Of a stretch of DNA of 64,000 bases, positions 37,304 to 50,300 are shown one piece after another. Source of the stretch: Diplosphaera chodatii (taxonomy: Eukaryota > Chlorophyta > Trebouxiophyceae > Prasiolales > Stichococcaceae); assembly GCA_032358165.1 (NCBI GenBank), contig JAALGY010000057.1, positions 1,922,001-1,986,000 on the forward strand, written 5' to 3'. The notes beneath the pieces were generated by a model that was given only the letters and a program-made list of their open reading frames with translations, did no database searches and was not told the origin of the DNA. The translations under genes and the position numbers were made by a program. The number at the start of each line of letters is the position of its first letter. The first letter of the stretch is position 1.

Positions 37304-37814
37304 GGCGTGCCAGCCGCAAAGTATTGCAATCCAGCATCTGCTAGGTCCCTGCATGCCGTGCCATGCAGCAGACTTTGCCGCAGCACATGCCGTCAGGCTG
37401 TTGGGCGAAGTCCAGGGTGCCAGGCCATTGAGGCGCATGCAAGATTCCTGCCGGAGTATGCGCAGTCTGCGCATGGGATCAAAGTGTATCGGTTTTCGTC
37501 GTGTCCTGCTTTTGATCACGCACGTTTGGTGTTGCTTATGCACTGTCAATGCTGTTGCAGTCAAACCTCAACGATACACAAGCCAGTCCTGCACCTGATG
37601 ACCTATACTTCAGCTGCCATGCACCACGCTTTGAACACTATTGTACAATCGTCGCAACAGACCTGCTGACTGTCAAAGCCCTGACCACACCGTGGATGTG
37701 ATGGCATGCACCCTCAACCAGACTGTCGAGTGCTGCCTGGTACCAACGACGTCTTCATCTTATCATCTAGGTGCAGATCCTGACATGCATCGTCTTCTCA
37801 TAGCAGCTGCAGTG
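37304..37814. other. Convergent intergenic, RAD6 / KDM5-like
   Basis: About 510 bases carrying two 3' UTRs. No gene, repeat or RNA recognised. Confidence 0.4.
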
Positions 37815-38328
37815 TCAGCTTGGCGTGTCTCCTCCTGTGCTGGCGCTGGCAGCGCCTTGCGTCGAGTTGAAGCTCAGGGGTGCCGACCGTGACTTCAGCA
37901 ACTCCTGCATTTGTAAAAAACGTGACATGTCTTGGGCAAAGTGGTACTGCAAGGGGCTTGTCTGCCGAAGAGCATGCTCAGCGAAGCCTGCAAGTCGGCC
38001 AGTGCTTGGGATGCAAAACACCCCTTACTACCGCGCAGGTCATCAGGCTCTCTACCTGCAGCGTGAGAGCAGGGCGGCCCTGCTGGATTGGCAGGCTCGC
38101 AGCCACGCGGCCCACCATGGGCAGCTGTGCACCATCGTCGCTGCCATGGGCTGCTGCTGCCGCCGTCGTCACTGTCGTGGCATCGCCGCTGGCGGGCACG
38201 CTGCTGCCTGCCGTGCCAGCGGCGCCGGCAGTGCTGGGAGGAGGGCTCGCCACACTGCTCGCACGCTTGTACGCCGCAAGGGCATTGCCATTGGCAGCCG
38301 CGATGCCTGCAGGCGCAGGCGGCGGGGC

Positions 38329-38362
<34 letters not shown>

Positions 38363-41300
38363 GAAGCATGTTGCAGGTCCCGCTGCTGCCGCAGCTCATC
38401 CTGCTGGCGCTGCTGGTGCTGGCGCTGCGCATGCAGGTACACGGGCAGCACCTGGGAGGGCGAAGCCACGCCCGGCAGCAGGATGCGCGCCGTCTGCGGC
38501 GCTTGCTGCAGGAGCATGTATGAGAGCAGGCTCAGGTTTGGTTTGTGCACACAGCACACAGGCACACAACACACAGGCCGGTGCTGGATAGTGTTGGTGA
38601 GCAGTCGTACAATCACTATTGCGATCGCTTACAGAGATCGTCGGTCCCGGCATGACATAACAGGGAGGCACGGTGCAAGAGCAGAGCGAAGGCACGGACA
38701 TGAGGCCCCATGCAGTCACCACCGCAGGCTGCAGCTATGGTGGTGAGGGACTGACTGTGCCGAGGGTGTCAAAGGCACCTGAATCGCAGGGTGCATCTGC
38801 AGCTGCTGCTGCAGGGGCAGCGGCTGCGGAGCATGGCTGGCGGCCGCCTGCCAGCCCCCGCTGCTGCCCCCCGCCGCCAGCCGCGCCGCGATGTGGTGCA
38901 GCGCCACGATCGACTGTGACGACAGCTGGTTGTAGTGTGCATAGGGACAGGCCCGCTGCAGGCGTGGCACAGGCACCAATCAGCCAGGCCAAGAGTCGAG
39001 CAGCATCACCTGTACAACTGGCAAGCATTGTTGGCACGGCGCAACGGCGTAAAGGGCGAGATGGCATAAACGACCGCATCGCACCTTCATGCAGCACTCA
39101 GGGCAGCGGAAGTCCGCAGGCGCTGGGTCGCCCTCCGACCCATCTTCATCTGTGATCACAACGCATGAGTCTGCATGCAGGGCTACTCACAAACAGCATC
39201 GAAAGGAACCCCCAAACAAGGGGCTAGCTTCAAGGTGCTCGGGACAATGTGCAGGCTGACCTGGGATCTGGAGGCCGACACAATCATAGTGGAACCTGCG
39301 CAGATAAGAGGAGGACATCGGTGGTCCCGGTCCTGTTCACGACCATCTGCTTTGAGTGCTGGTTGAGAACAAACTAGCCTTGCATCGCAGGTGCATGAGG
39401 CTCGTATGCACCCTGCACTCACCAGTCCGAGCAGTAGTCGCACGACAGCATTGGGCGGTTGCCGTCATATGGCTTCCGGCACAGGCAGTACAGCTGCGAC
39501 GCCTGCAGGGCCAGACAATGATGTTGTCAGCTATTGGCCATCTGGGCAACATTCCTTTCTGGGCGGCAGCCCTGCAACGCCATCACCCCGGATGTTCCAG
39601 ATGTGCCGTACTATTCCAGAAGGTATTGACAGCCAGGTGCTTTGTGCAATAGTCTGCACTGGTGAGGCCCACCTCGCGCAGCTTCTCGACCTCGCGGTCC
39701 ACCTTCACGCTCAGCGTCTGCGCCTCATTCACCAGCTGCTGGGCGGCCGCGATGGCCTGCCCCTCCTCCACCACCGCGCCTCCCTCCCCCTGCGCGCACC
39801 AGCACAGCATTGCTGTTGCCATGCCATGTATCCAGCACGCCCGTCTCAGGACGACAGCATGGTGGGAGAGCTCCGGCGTGCCCATGGTACCCATGATACC
39901 CTGTCAGCAGCGCAGGTATCAGCGCGGCCGAGTCCAGCGTGCGCGTGCAGGGCCCCGCTGGGCACCTGCAGGATGTCGAGCACGGCGTGCGCGTTCTGGA
40001 GCCAGGCGCGGCCGGCGGAGGCGCGCGCCGCCAGCGCGGCGGCCAGCGGCTGCCCCTCGTCCGTCACCCCCGCCGCCAGCCCCTCCCGCAGCAGCTTGGC
40101 CAGCGCGTCCACTGCACGGGTGGCGACCGCAAGGCATCAGCGGGCGGCGGATGCAATGCCAGCATGTCGGCACTGCCTGACAGGTCGAGAGATACGCTCA
40201 GGTGAGGGGCAGACGGGTTTGCGTGGTGCCCAGCACAGCTGCAAGCAGCGCGCACGCATGGCCGAGTGCCACCTGTGAGGCGGGTGCCCGGCTGCAGCGC
40301 GTTGCAGGCGCGCTCCTGCCACCGCCGCGCGCCCAGGGCTGCGGAGACGCGGTCCGCCAGGCTGCTCGCGTCCACCTGTCGAGTGATACATGGCATGAGC
40401 GTGGCATGACACGATCTGCGGCCCTCGCCTGCGCAGGCGCAGCTGGCGCATTATGCATGTGCAACTGGTGGCCAGCACCAATGTGCTGAAGCCCCGCAAG
40501 GGGACAGCCGGCGAGCGGACCTCCTGGCTGAGCGCGCTCTTGAGCAGCGCCGACAGCGCGGGGGCGGGCAGCCGCCCGGCGTCGCGGCCAGTGCGCGCCG
40601 CAGCCTCGTGGCCCGCCATCAGCAGCTCCACACGAGCCTGCATGAGGTATGTCATCAAGCATTGCCATGGGGGGCCGGCAGCATGCTGTGCCTGGGCTGC
40701 CAGATGCATGCATTCGGCTGCATACCTCGGTTGAGATGCAAACTGAACAGAATTGAACCACGGTTGATAAGGTCTGGTTGTATCAGGTTTGCATGCTGGC
40801 CGATGACAAGCGGGGAGCAGCGCCGACCTGCCAGTCGTGGAAGTCGGACAGCAGGCGGCACAGGGCGGCCTCCTCGGGCGGGGCGCAGGGCAGCGCCGCG
40901 GCCTCGGCGGCCAGCTGCGCCAGCGCCGCCGCCGCCGGCCGCCGCGTCTTGCGCACCCGGGACGCCACCTCCTCCAGCTCCGCCCCGCCGCCCGCCTGCT
41001 GCATTGATATTATGGCAGGACGACTTGTCGACCGCCCATGCTGAAGGATCCTTGTGCGTTCAATCCTGCCCTTAGGGGGCCTGCTTTGCCACTGGTAGCA
41101 GTCCTATTGCCACCGCTTGGTTGACAGCTGTTGCTGCAACAACCTCAAGCAAGTCCATGCACCCTCTGGGGGCTTTGCGGTTGCTAACAGCTGCAGTTGG
41201 GTGGCTGTGGGACACCGCTGAGAGTGCACAACATCGGGGTACAGACAGCGGGCTTGCGTGGCAGCCCCACCTTGAAGGAGGCGCACACGGGGCAGGTGTA

Positions 41301-44300
41301 CTTGCGCATGGAGCGCGCGGCAGCGGCCGACAGCCGCACGCACCCCATGTGGTACCACTCCTCGCACACATCGCAGCTCACCATCGCCGTGTCCGCATGG
41401 TACGGCTGCTGGCACAGGCAGAACAGCTCCGCCTGCAGCGCACCCCACACTCGTTGCGCATCTCTGACATCGTTGCTTGGCTGCTGGGTGCAAGCAGCCT
41501 CTGCAACATACGCTGGGCAGCACGAACTTCTCAACAGTCATACCGATTCGAAATGTCGCAGCTGAATGCACGTGGTTCAAATGTTGCAGGCCGACAGCAC
41601 AGCGCCTGGTGCATGGCAGCACCACGTCGCTGTTCACGGGTGTCATATGTGGGTATCATGCAGGGCGCACCTCGTCCTCCTCATAGTAGGTGGCCTCCGC
41701 GCCGCTGCGGTGGGCATTGAGGCGCGCCGCGTCGTTTGCGGACAGGCGGCGCCGCCTGGCGTCCGCCCCGGCGCCACCCGTCAGCTCATCCTGCAGAGTC
41801 ACACAGCCGGGGGTGAGCACCTCGGCTTGCACCCGAAGCACTGCTGATCGAGCCACGTGTGCATGCACTGTCAGGCTGCTGGGCAGCAGAGTCAGAGGCG
41901 CCTGCATCTGTGACCAGCCGGTTGGCAGGACAGTGGGTGAACATCGGCAGGTGTCTGCGGGGTGAGGGCACCTGCAGCCGGGACAGCTGCGCACGGGCGC
42001 GGTCCAGTGCGGAGGCGGCGGCGGCCAGGCCCCGCCCCAGCGGCTGCCCGCTGTTGCGCTTGGCCAGCGCTCGGCGCGTGCGGTCCGCCCATGCTGTGCC
42101 AGCCTGCAAGTCCGTGCAGCATTCCCTCAGCTCAGGCATGCCCCAACTGCCCTCGTGACAATGCGTTGCCCCAGTAACAACACCAAGTGGCATAGGCAGA
42201 CATGTCCATACAGGTGGCCGACAACATGCAAGGGCACTGAACGCGCCAACAGTTGCACATGGCAGCTCCTGCAGTCACAGCATGAGGTGCTCACCTCGAC
42301 AGCGGCATCCAGCGCCTCGCCCAGCGGGCTGCGCAGACACGTCGCCTTGTCGGCTGCCTGCAGCGCCGCTGCTGTTTCGTGGCTTGGCCGCTGCCCATCT
42401 GCATCAGACAAGACGAGCATTCAGAGGCAAAACCACCAGGGTACACACAAGGCCATGTCGTCCACACATCATACTACATCCCTTGCCCCAACGGATACAG
42501 CCAGAGCAAGGTCCCCTGGAGATTGTCAAGGACGTGAAAGGAGCAGCGGTGCAGGACATGTTTGGTGTGTAGCCAACTGCTGCCCAGTTAGTGACCTTGG
42601 CTCCGCCCATAGAAGAGCCACAGCAAACCAAAGCACTGGTGCATATTCCAAAGCACATCAACAAAGCGGCACTCACGAGCCAGGGCGCGCTGCACGGATG
42701 CCTCCCACTCGGCGTGCTTGGCGAGCGCCTCCCGCAGCGCCGGCAGCCCCGGCAGCGCCAGGCCGCAGCCCCTGGCCTGCTGCACCAGCTGCGCCGCCTC
42801 GTCCGGCGTCGCCGCAGCCGCGCCCTTCTTGCCGCCCAGAGCCCTGCAGTTGGAGCAGGCAGGGGTGTTCACATGCTGCAGAAGCTCAAGCACACGTGCT
42901 GCTCCATCCCTTGTATGCATGGTGACACGTGCGTCAATCTTGCATTCAATGCGGGGCGGAACAGCGTTACAGCTTTGCTGTGGCCAGTCAAGCCTGCGTG
43001 TCAGGTTGCACTTGCAGCGAGGTCCAACATTAAGGCATGAGGGTCAACACGCACTGCTTGGCGGCGGCCTCCCACGCCTGGCCGGCGGCCACCACCTTAC
43101 GCAGCGCCGCCAGAAGCCGCTCGTTCACAGGCAGGCCATCTGCCTCCTCGACCAGCTCCTCAGCCTCAGAGAGCGGCGGCTGCGGCTGCACGGAGGCTGC
43201 GGCTTCTGTATGCGCCGCTGGCGGATGAGCCTGTTGCATGTCGGCAGCACACCTCAAACCCTAGTTTGTGCAGGGAGACCGAACATGTTTCACGAGCATT
43301 TCTCATGCATTACATCACGAGGCTGACTTGCAACCCCATGCAGGTCGTCAAGCACAGCAGGGCACCTGGGCCAGGGCATCTGCAGCAGCGGATGTTGTGG
43401 TAGCCCTGCTGGCGCCCTGGCTGTGGGGGTTGGGCTGCCCCGCTGCATCGGGGCTGCCCTGGTGCAGCAGGCTTGAGAAGGTGCCCATGCCTGGCCTTAC
43501 CGTGTTCGCCTGTGCAGGTTCGTGACAACCATGCAGGTCAGTCAACTCAGCAAGTTTGACGTTGTGTGTCACCTGCATAGCATGCAATTGTCGGCAACAT
43601 TCTGTGGAAGGGCCCTTCAGGCCGCATAGGATTTTTTTAGGGCCATTTGGTGCTGGTCCTGTAAACGAGGCGGTGGTGCTTGGCATCAGTTGCAGCTGTT
43701 GGGGGGGAACTGCACCTCAGCTCGCTCTGCTGCTTCCGCAGCGGCAGCTTCTGCGGCTGCGATCCGCTGCCACAGGCTGACCTGGTCGCTGGTAGTCTGC
43801 TGATGCAGCTGATGGTGCTCTGCTGCTGACGCTGTGCCATTCGCTACAACACTTTGCTGCTGTGCAACAGCAGCATCCGATGGGCCGCTGACACCAGCTG
43901 TCGCTGGATCCATACATGACTCTGCCTGCCTGGCCGCTGAAACAACAGGCTGTGCCTCGGGCGGCTGCGCCTGCGGCTGCTGCCCTGCATGCTGGGGAGA
44001 CGGCTCATGTGCCGGCTGCTGCCGCTGATCTGGGCTGTCCGCATCTGTCTTGACGGCCGAGACGGTGGTCAGCAGCGCCGCCGCCTGCTGGTTCCAGGAC
44101 GCGGCCGCCACGCTGCCACGCAGCTGCTGCAGCTCCTCCATGTCCAGTCCCACAGCCTCGCCGCTCTGAAACAGCAGCACGCATGTCACAACAATGCACC
44201 TGTCATGATACCGCAGGTTATGAGCGCGCTCTCCAATAACCGGCTAGAAACCTGGGAGCACATGTTCAAGGGTGTAGAGGCGGCATACCAAGCTACAGCA

Positions 44301-47300
44301 TGACACCCGTGAGGGCATCGTGCACAAAGGCGCACCCGGATGATGTGTTGCGCGGCAGCCAGCGCTTCAGGCGGCTGCGCGCTGGTGGCTGGGAAGCGCC
44401 GCATGTGCTCAAGCGCGGCCACGATCCACGCCTCAGCCAGGACAGCCCGCTCCCGCAGGCCGGACAGCTCCGTGATGGCAACGCCCAAGTCGGCCGCCTC
44501 CTCCATCAGCTCCACAAGATCCGACAGCGGAGGCGCCTGCTGCGTTGCATGGGCATGCAGGCGATTTTGGATTGCAATGCAACCTACTGTCTACCAAAGA
44601 AGGCAAGCTCGCGAACTGCTGGGGTCGAAGTGCAGCAGCAGCTGTGCGGCAGCATCACAGTTGGCACACTGTAGAAGTAAGCTCGTATTCGGCCACATGA
44701 CAGGGCAGTGGCGTCTACCTCGCTGCCGGAGGACTGTGCAGCCTCTGCAGCGCCCTCCAGGACTAGGCGGGCGCGCTGGCGCCAGCGGGTGGCACTCTGC
44801 AGCAGGGCCTGCGCAGAGCCCAGCCTCTCCAGCTTGATGCCCAGCGCTGTGCCGTCTGACACCAGCGCCTGCGTATGCAACATGGCTGTTGCTTTTGGTT
44901 TGTGATTGCAGCACTTGGAGTCTTTGCATATCATGACCTTGGCTTATGTGGTGTGAAGAGATGCTGCAGTGGGCGAGAGCATGGCCCAACAACAGGTGAC
45001 AGCATGACTCCAGGAATGATCAACTGGCCTTGATACATCAGGCGGTATGCCGCCATGTTGCATACCTCGAGGTCGACAAGGGGTATAGGCTCATTCTGCC
45101 GCTGGTGCGCCTGCTGCAATTGGGATGCATCTGCAGGCGACTGCGCAACCTCCATGTCTGCTGCGCCATCTGCAGAAGCAGCATCCCGGTGTGATGTCAT
45201 GGGCTGGGCGTCTGGCTGTGCGCCTGCAGCTTGGCTGGCCGCAGGCTGCTGATCATCTGCTGGTGTGTCGCCCTCTGACGCACCCTCCGCATCATCACGA
45301 CCTGCCATCAGCGGATCCAGGAGGGCAGCTGCACGAGTGTCCCATGCCTCTGCTTCCTGCAGCCGCTCCCTGCAACACCATGCGCATTGTTCAGAAGAGC
45401 AACTGCCATGCGCGAGCGATCGAGTGAACGGTAACAGCAGTGCACCAGCTGCCACGCAGAGCAGCACCTGAGGGACGTGAGCAGCGGCGAGTCGCTGGCA
45501 GCCATGGTGGGCGCGTCGGACAGCGCCTCCTGCAGCGCCGTGAGGCTGGACTTGCCGCTCAGCGCCTTCTTGGCCGCGTCCTCCCACTCGCGCCGCCGGA
45601 TGTCGCACCGCAGCTGCTCCACCTGGCGGCGGGCAATTGATACTTGCCGTGTGATCAGACTGCTTGTACGGCTAAACACGGGCACTGCTGCTGTCTTAGC
45701 GAGGCTGCGTCCCCAATCACATGCCCTCAGAAGCGACAGCGACGTCGTGCAACCAGTTCAGCAGTGACCACCAGCGGCCTGCAGCAACACCCTGCAAGCG
45801 CAGTCACACCTGGGGCACGTCCGCGCCGAGGCGCACGCCGGCGTGCATCCGCTCCCGCAGCTTCTTCAGCGGGGCACGGCTGCTGGCGGCATCCATTGCG
45901 CGCTCCAGCCAGGCCTCTGCCTTCTCCACCAGCTCCTGCTCAAGGCATAAAGGCCGTGTGCCCCACTGATTGTGCAGGCACCTGGCTGCTGGAATGCAAT
46001 GCATTGCATCACGCTTTGTCTGAATGGGTTCATCTTTTCTGGGTGCCTCTGCAGTCAAACCCAGCACAGCTCCCCAGGTGCTGCCGAGAGCTGTGGGCAC
46101 CTCGATGTCTGAGCGCTCCGGCACAGCTGCGGGCAGGGCCTCGGCCTCGGAGGCCAGCTCCTGCAGGGTGGCCAGGGCGGTGCGCATGGACAGCGCCTCC
46201 CGCGCCCGAGCCTGACGGTGTGAGGTAGGTAGCAAGGCTTGGAAGCTGCGGTTTGGATGACATGACGCTGCTGCAGGGTGCTCTGACGCTTCAGTCGGGG
46301 CATACACTGGCCCAAACAGTACAGCAAGCCGCTCTGCCCGCTCACCTGCCAGTCCGTCAGTGCGCTCAGCGCGGCGTTCAAGGTGGCGATTTCAGGCATG
46401 TCCACCTGCACCCCAGCTGCCTCTGTGCGCAGCTCCCTGCTCGCACAGGGAAGGGGTCTGTCAAATCACTGTCCTCGTCACGCAGCCACCTGCTGCAGCC
46501 GGCAGGACTTCTGATATGCTCTGCAGTAAATGGGCAGTACCTAAGGTGGTCGGCGTCAATCTTGTGTGGCCGCGCCGCTGCGGTGAGGCGGGCGCGCGGC
46601 ACACGGGTGGGCTCCCGCCCCGAGGGCAGCGCCGCCCGGATGGCCTCGCCGAGCTTGCGGGCAGCGGACAGGCGCTCCCGGATCGCCTTCGCGCTCGGCA
46701 GCGTCACGCCGCAGCGGGCTGCGATCAAGATGGAGGTCTGGTCACGCTTGCCCCTGCTGCAGCAACACATAACTGGCACAGGGGCACTGGCATCCACTTG
46801 CTGGAGGGTGGCCCGCACCAGCCTCGGCGGCCAGCGCCTCCAACACTCGCAGCTCTGCGACGCCGGATGTTGGCTCCTCTGCACGCTCGAGCCACACTCG
46901 CGCCTGCCTGGCCGCCTCCTGCAGCCGCTCCAGAGCTGCAACGCAGGGCACGCTTGCTGCTCTCAGCAGATCAGCGGGACAGACCAGCAGAATGATCTCA
47001 CTGTTGTGCCACCAGTTGGCAGAGGAGATGCCCATCATCGCATCCCAGTGTGGCAGCGGCTGGTGGAAGGCGCAGAGGCACCCCGCACCCGGGTGGGCGA
47101 TGGGCGGCGGCTGCAGGGCCAGCAGCGGCTCCAGCGCCTCGAGCGTGGGCTTGGCCTTCGTCGCGGCGTCCAGCGCGGCGCCCCACGCCAGCGCCTCTTG
47201 CAGGCGCGACAGCAGCGGCGGCACGCCCGCCGCCTCCGGGCCGCCCCACACAAACTGCTGCGCGTCCGCCACCAGCGCCTCCACACCATCAACCTGCAAA

Positions 47301-50300
47301 CACAGCCCACAATAGAATGCTCAGCATCACGGTAGACAGCATGTTGCGGTGCAGGAGTGTGCATTTTGCCTGCCATTTTGTCTGTAGTACTTTCACCGCC
47401 AGACAGATCGCACGGCTGTGGCAGTCTCACTCCTTCATGCGCATGATCACCTTGGCGTGGCCTCGGCCCAGCAGGAGCTGTGCTCGCTGCAACCACGAGC
47501 TGCAGGCGACGCGCCACTTGCACAGCAGCTCGTCGATTGGCTGCTGCGCTTGGGAGTCCTCGATCGTTCCGCCATTTGCCAGCGGCGACCTTCGCTCTTC
47601 AGCCACCGCCTCCTGCGACATACTGACACATGTCTGCTGCCAACTTCTGGGGGGTGCAGGGAGATGCAACCTCTCGTTGGACAGCACATTCTTGAGGTGA
47701 GTGTCTTGAGCGTAGCCAGATGGTTCGTCAGCCACAAGCTTGCCTGCTCGGCATGGTCCGCAAGCGCGGCCAATGCTGCAAACACATCTGCATCCTCCAT
47801 CTCGGCGTCGTCCGCAGGTCCGCCGCTGCCGGCTGGGGCCTGATGCCCATTTGCACGCTGCTGTGTGCCAGTCACTGCTTGCTTACCGTCTGATGCTGGC
47901 AGCTGCCCTGCCTGCACCTGCAGCAGCCCATCACGCTCCGCCTCCAGCTGAATGAGCAGCTTTGACCCTGCAGCAAGCATACACCGGCTGAGATCCGCTT
48001 CAAAAGCGGTAAATGCCACCGAATGTAGATGGTCTGCCATGTCAGCAACATCCTGGTCTTGCTGCAGGTCAGAACCCACGCAGCAGGTCGCACGCCAGTT
48101 CACAACCTGAAACTGCTGAAGTGCTGAACCAACCCCCACCTGGTGCTGGGAGGCGGGCCCGCAGCAGCTCTGCCTGTGCCTGCAGCTCGGCAACCGAGTG
48201 ACGGAAGACCACCCTCCAGGCGCTGGGGCTGCAGGCGCACAGCAGGCTGCCGTGCAACAGGCACACCGTCCTGCAGAGTGGTCCGAGCACTTCAGATGTC
48301 GCAGGAACGTCTTGCAGGGTTCGCAGGGCAAGCTGTTGATCAGAGGCCATCAAACTACAGCAGTGGACCAAGGATTCAATTATTGACGGCATCGGAGGCT
48401 CACCTGCCAGACGAGCAGTCGCACTCCAGGTGCGCCAGGTGGCAGTCCAGGTGGCAACACGCACACTTCGGCTGCTCGCCCTGGCCCGCCGTGCCCGATG
48501 TCCGCCGTGAGCGTACGACGCCTGTGTCATCAGTTGTGACAGATGTTCCAACACCACTTGTGCAGAACGTGTGTTGTATCGGTGTGATGCAGCGACGGAT
48601 GCCCGCTCCTCCACCATCGAACAGCAGCACCTGTCTGCCCACAGCAGTGCAAACGACAAAGCGAGCAAGTGCGAGTGACCCGCACCTGAAGCCCACAGGC
48701 GGCTGCGCTGCTCTTGCTGACTGGTGACCAGGCGCTGCATCTCGGGCGCAGCCCAGAACGTCGTCGCTGGGTCCGTATCATGCTCCAAGATCTGTTGAAG
48801 GATGGCATGTTTCAGCAAGCCTGTACAATCATGCATGCATCTGAGGGCGGCGGGTGCCATCCTACCAGCATCATCTGGCATGGAGGAACTAGGACAGCAA
48901 TGACTGAGGTGCCGGGGCAAAGTGTTTACTGCTTTCCCGCACCTGCAGCAGCAGGAGCTCGTGGTTGATGGCACTGGGCTGGCGGAAGCGCCTGTGCCGG
49001 CTCATGCTGGCGTCCAGGAAGCGCAGCCAGTCTGCCGGCCCAAAGTCGACGCCCTCCGAGCAGGTGAACCCTGTTGGACGCGGATGGGAGACGTCGGCTG
49101 TGTGGTGAATTGCACACCCGGGCCCACCTAGGATCGCCACATCCCGCTTGCACAGCCTCATGCACTGCAGGATGGAGCATGGTCGCTGCAGTCAGGCCAC
49201 ACCGGTGTCCAAGTTTGCGTGATATGCAGATGGGAAGGTGACGACCAGCTCGCCGGCCTCCTGCACCACCTGATGCACGGGAACGCCAGCGCGCGCCAGC
49301 ACACGCGGGCTCAGCATTGTGGCCTGCGACACCACAAGAGAGCTGAGAAGTGCAGCTCAGGCAGCACAGAGCCAGCCAGTATACTTGATTGAAGGTTACA
49401 GTCAGAGCAGAGCCAGTGGCACAGTGGAAACATTGCAGTGCATACCGCGTCGAAGAGGAGGTCCGGCTGGCCGCCAAACTGCTCTGGAAGCGCCTTTTGC
49501 AAAGCCTCCTCAAACGCCGCCGTCGCCGCCGCAGGCACGGCGTACCTACACCAAATGCTCACCCATTGCAACACATGGCTCCCTGCTGTCAGCAGCCACA
49601 GCCGAGCATCAGGTGACAAGGCTCAGCAGTGGCCAGCAGCACACCACTTCCTGGGAGCGCCGGTGTGCAGGTAGCTGGCAGAGTACAGCAGCTGCGGCGC
49701 CAGGCGCCAGGCTGTGCAGGAAAACATCATCCCGATGTTCACATGCGGCCGCGATGCACTGGGCAGCTGGGCACCGGCATGCCGCATCACATTCCCGTGC
49801 AGCCGCGGAAAGCTGTTCAGGCCGCAGGGCGAGTCAGGATACTCCTCTCCCTTTTCCTGCAGATGCACGAGCTGGTGCGGTCAGCAACGGCAATTGTCAT
49901 ACACGCCGCTGCTCAACGCTCCGCCGGGGAACTGGCAGCGGCGGTGCTGCATCACTGCCCTGCACAATGTGCAGCACCTGGGGGAGGGCGGAGCCAGTGG
50001 CGTCTGTGTCCAGGTCAGCCGCGCACAGCACCTCCACAGGCTCGTCGCCGCTCTCCACCACCCGCCAGAAGTCCGCCTCAACATCCTCGCAGCTGGCCTG
50101 CAGACACCGGAATGATTGGGTTGATGGCTCAGGCCAAGGCGCTGCACCCTGCTGTGACCATATGTGCTCCTGTACCAGCACACGCTGGCAGCACCCTGGA
50201 ATACCCGCGTGTCCACACCGGTGCAGCGCGCTGCAGCACACCTTGCGGGCGCGGGCGTCGTTGCCCCACCAGGAGCGCCTGAAGGCCGACGCGGCGCGCT

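Noticed and set aside
46253..47335. 360-codon plus-strand ORF
   Set aside because: It is opposite the helical PLU-1-like exons of the KDM5-like gene; no domain is seen.
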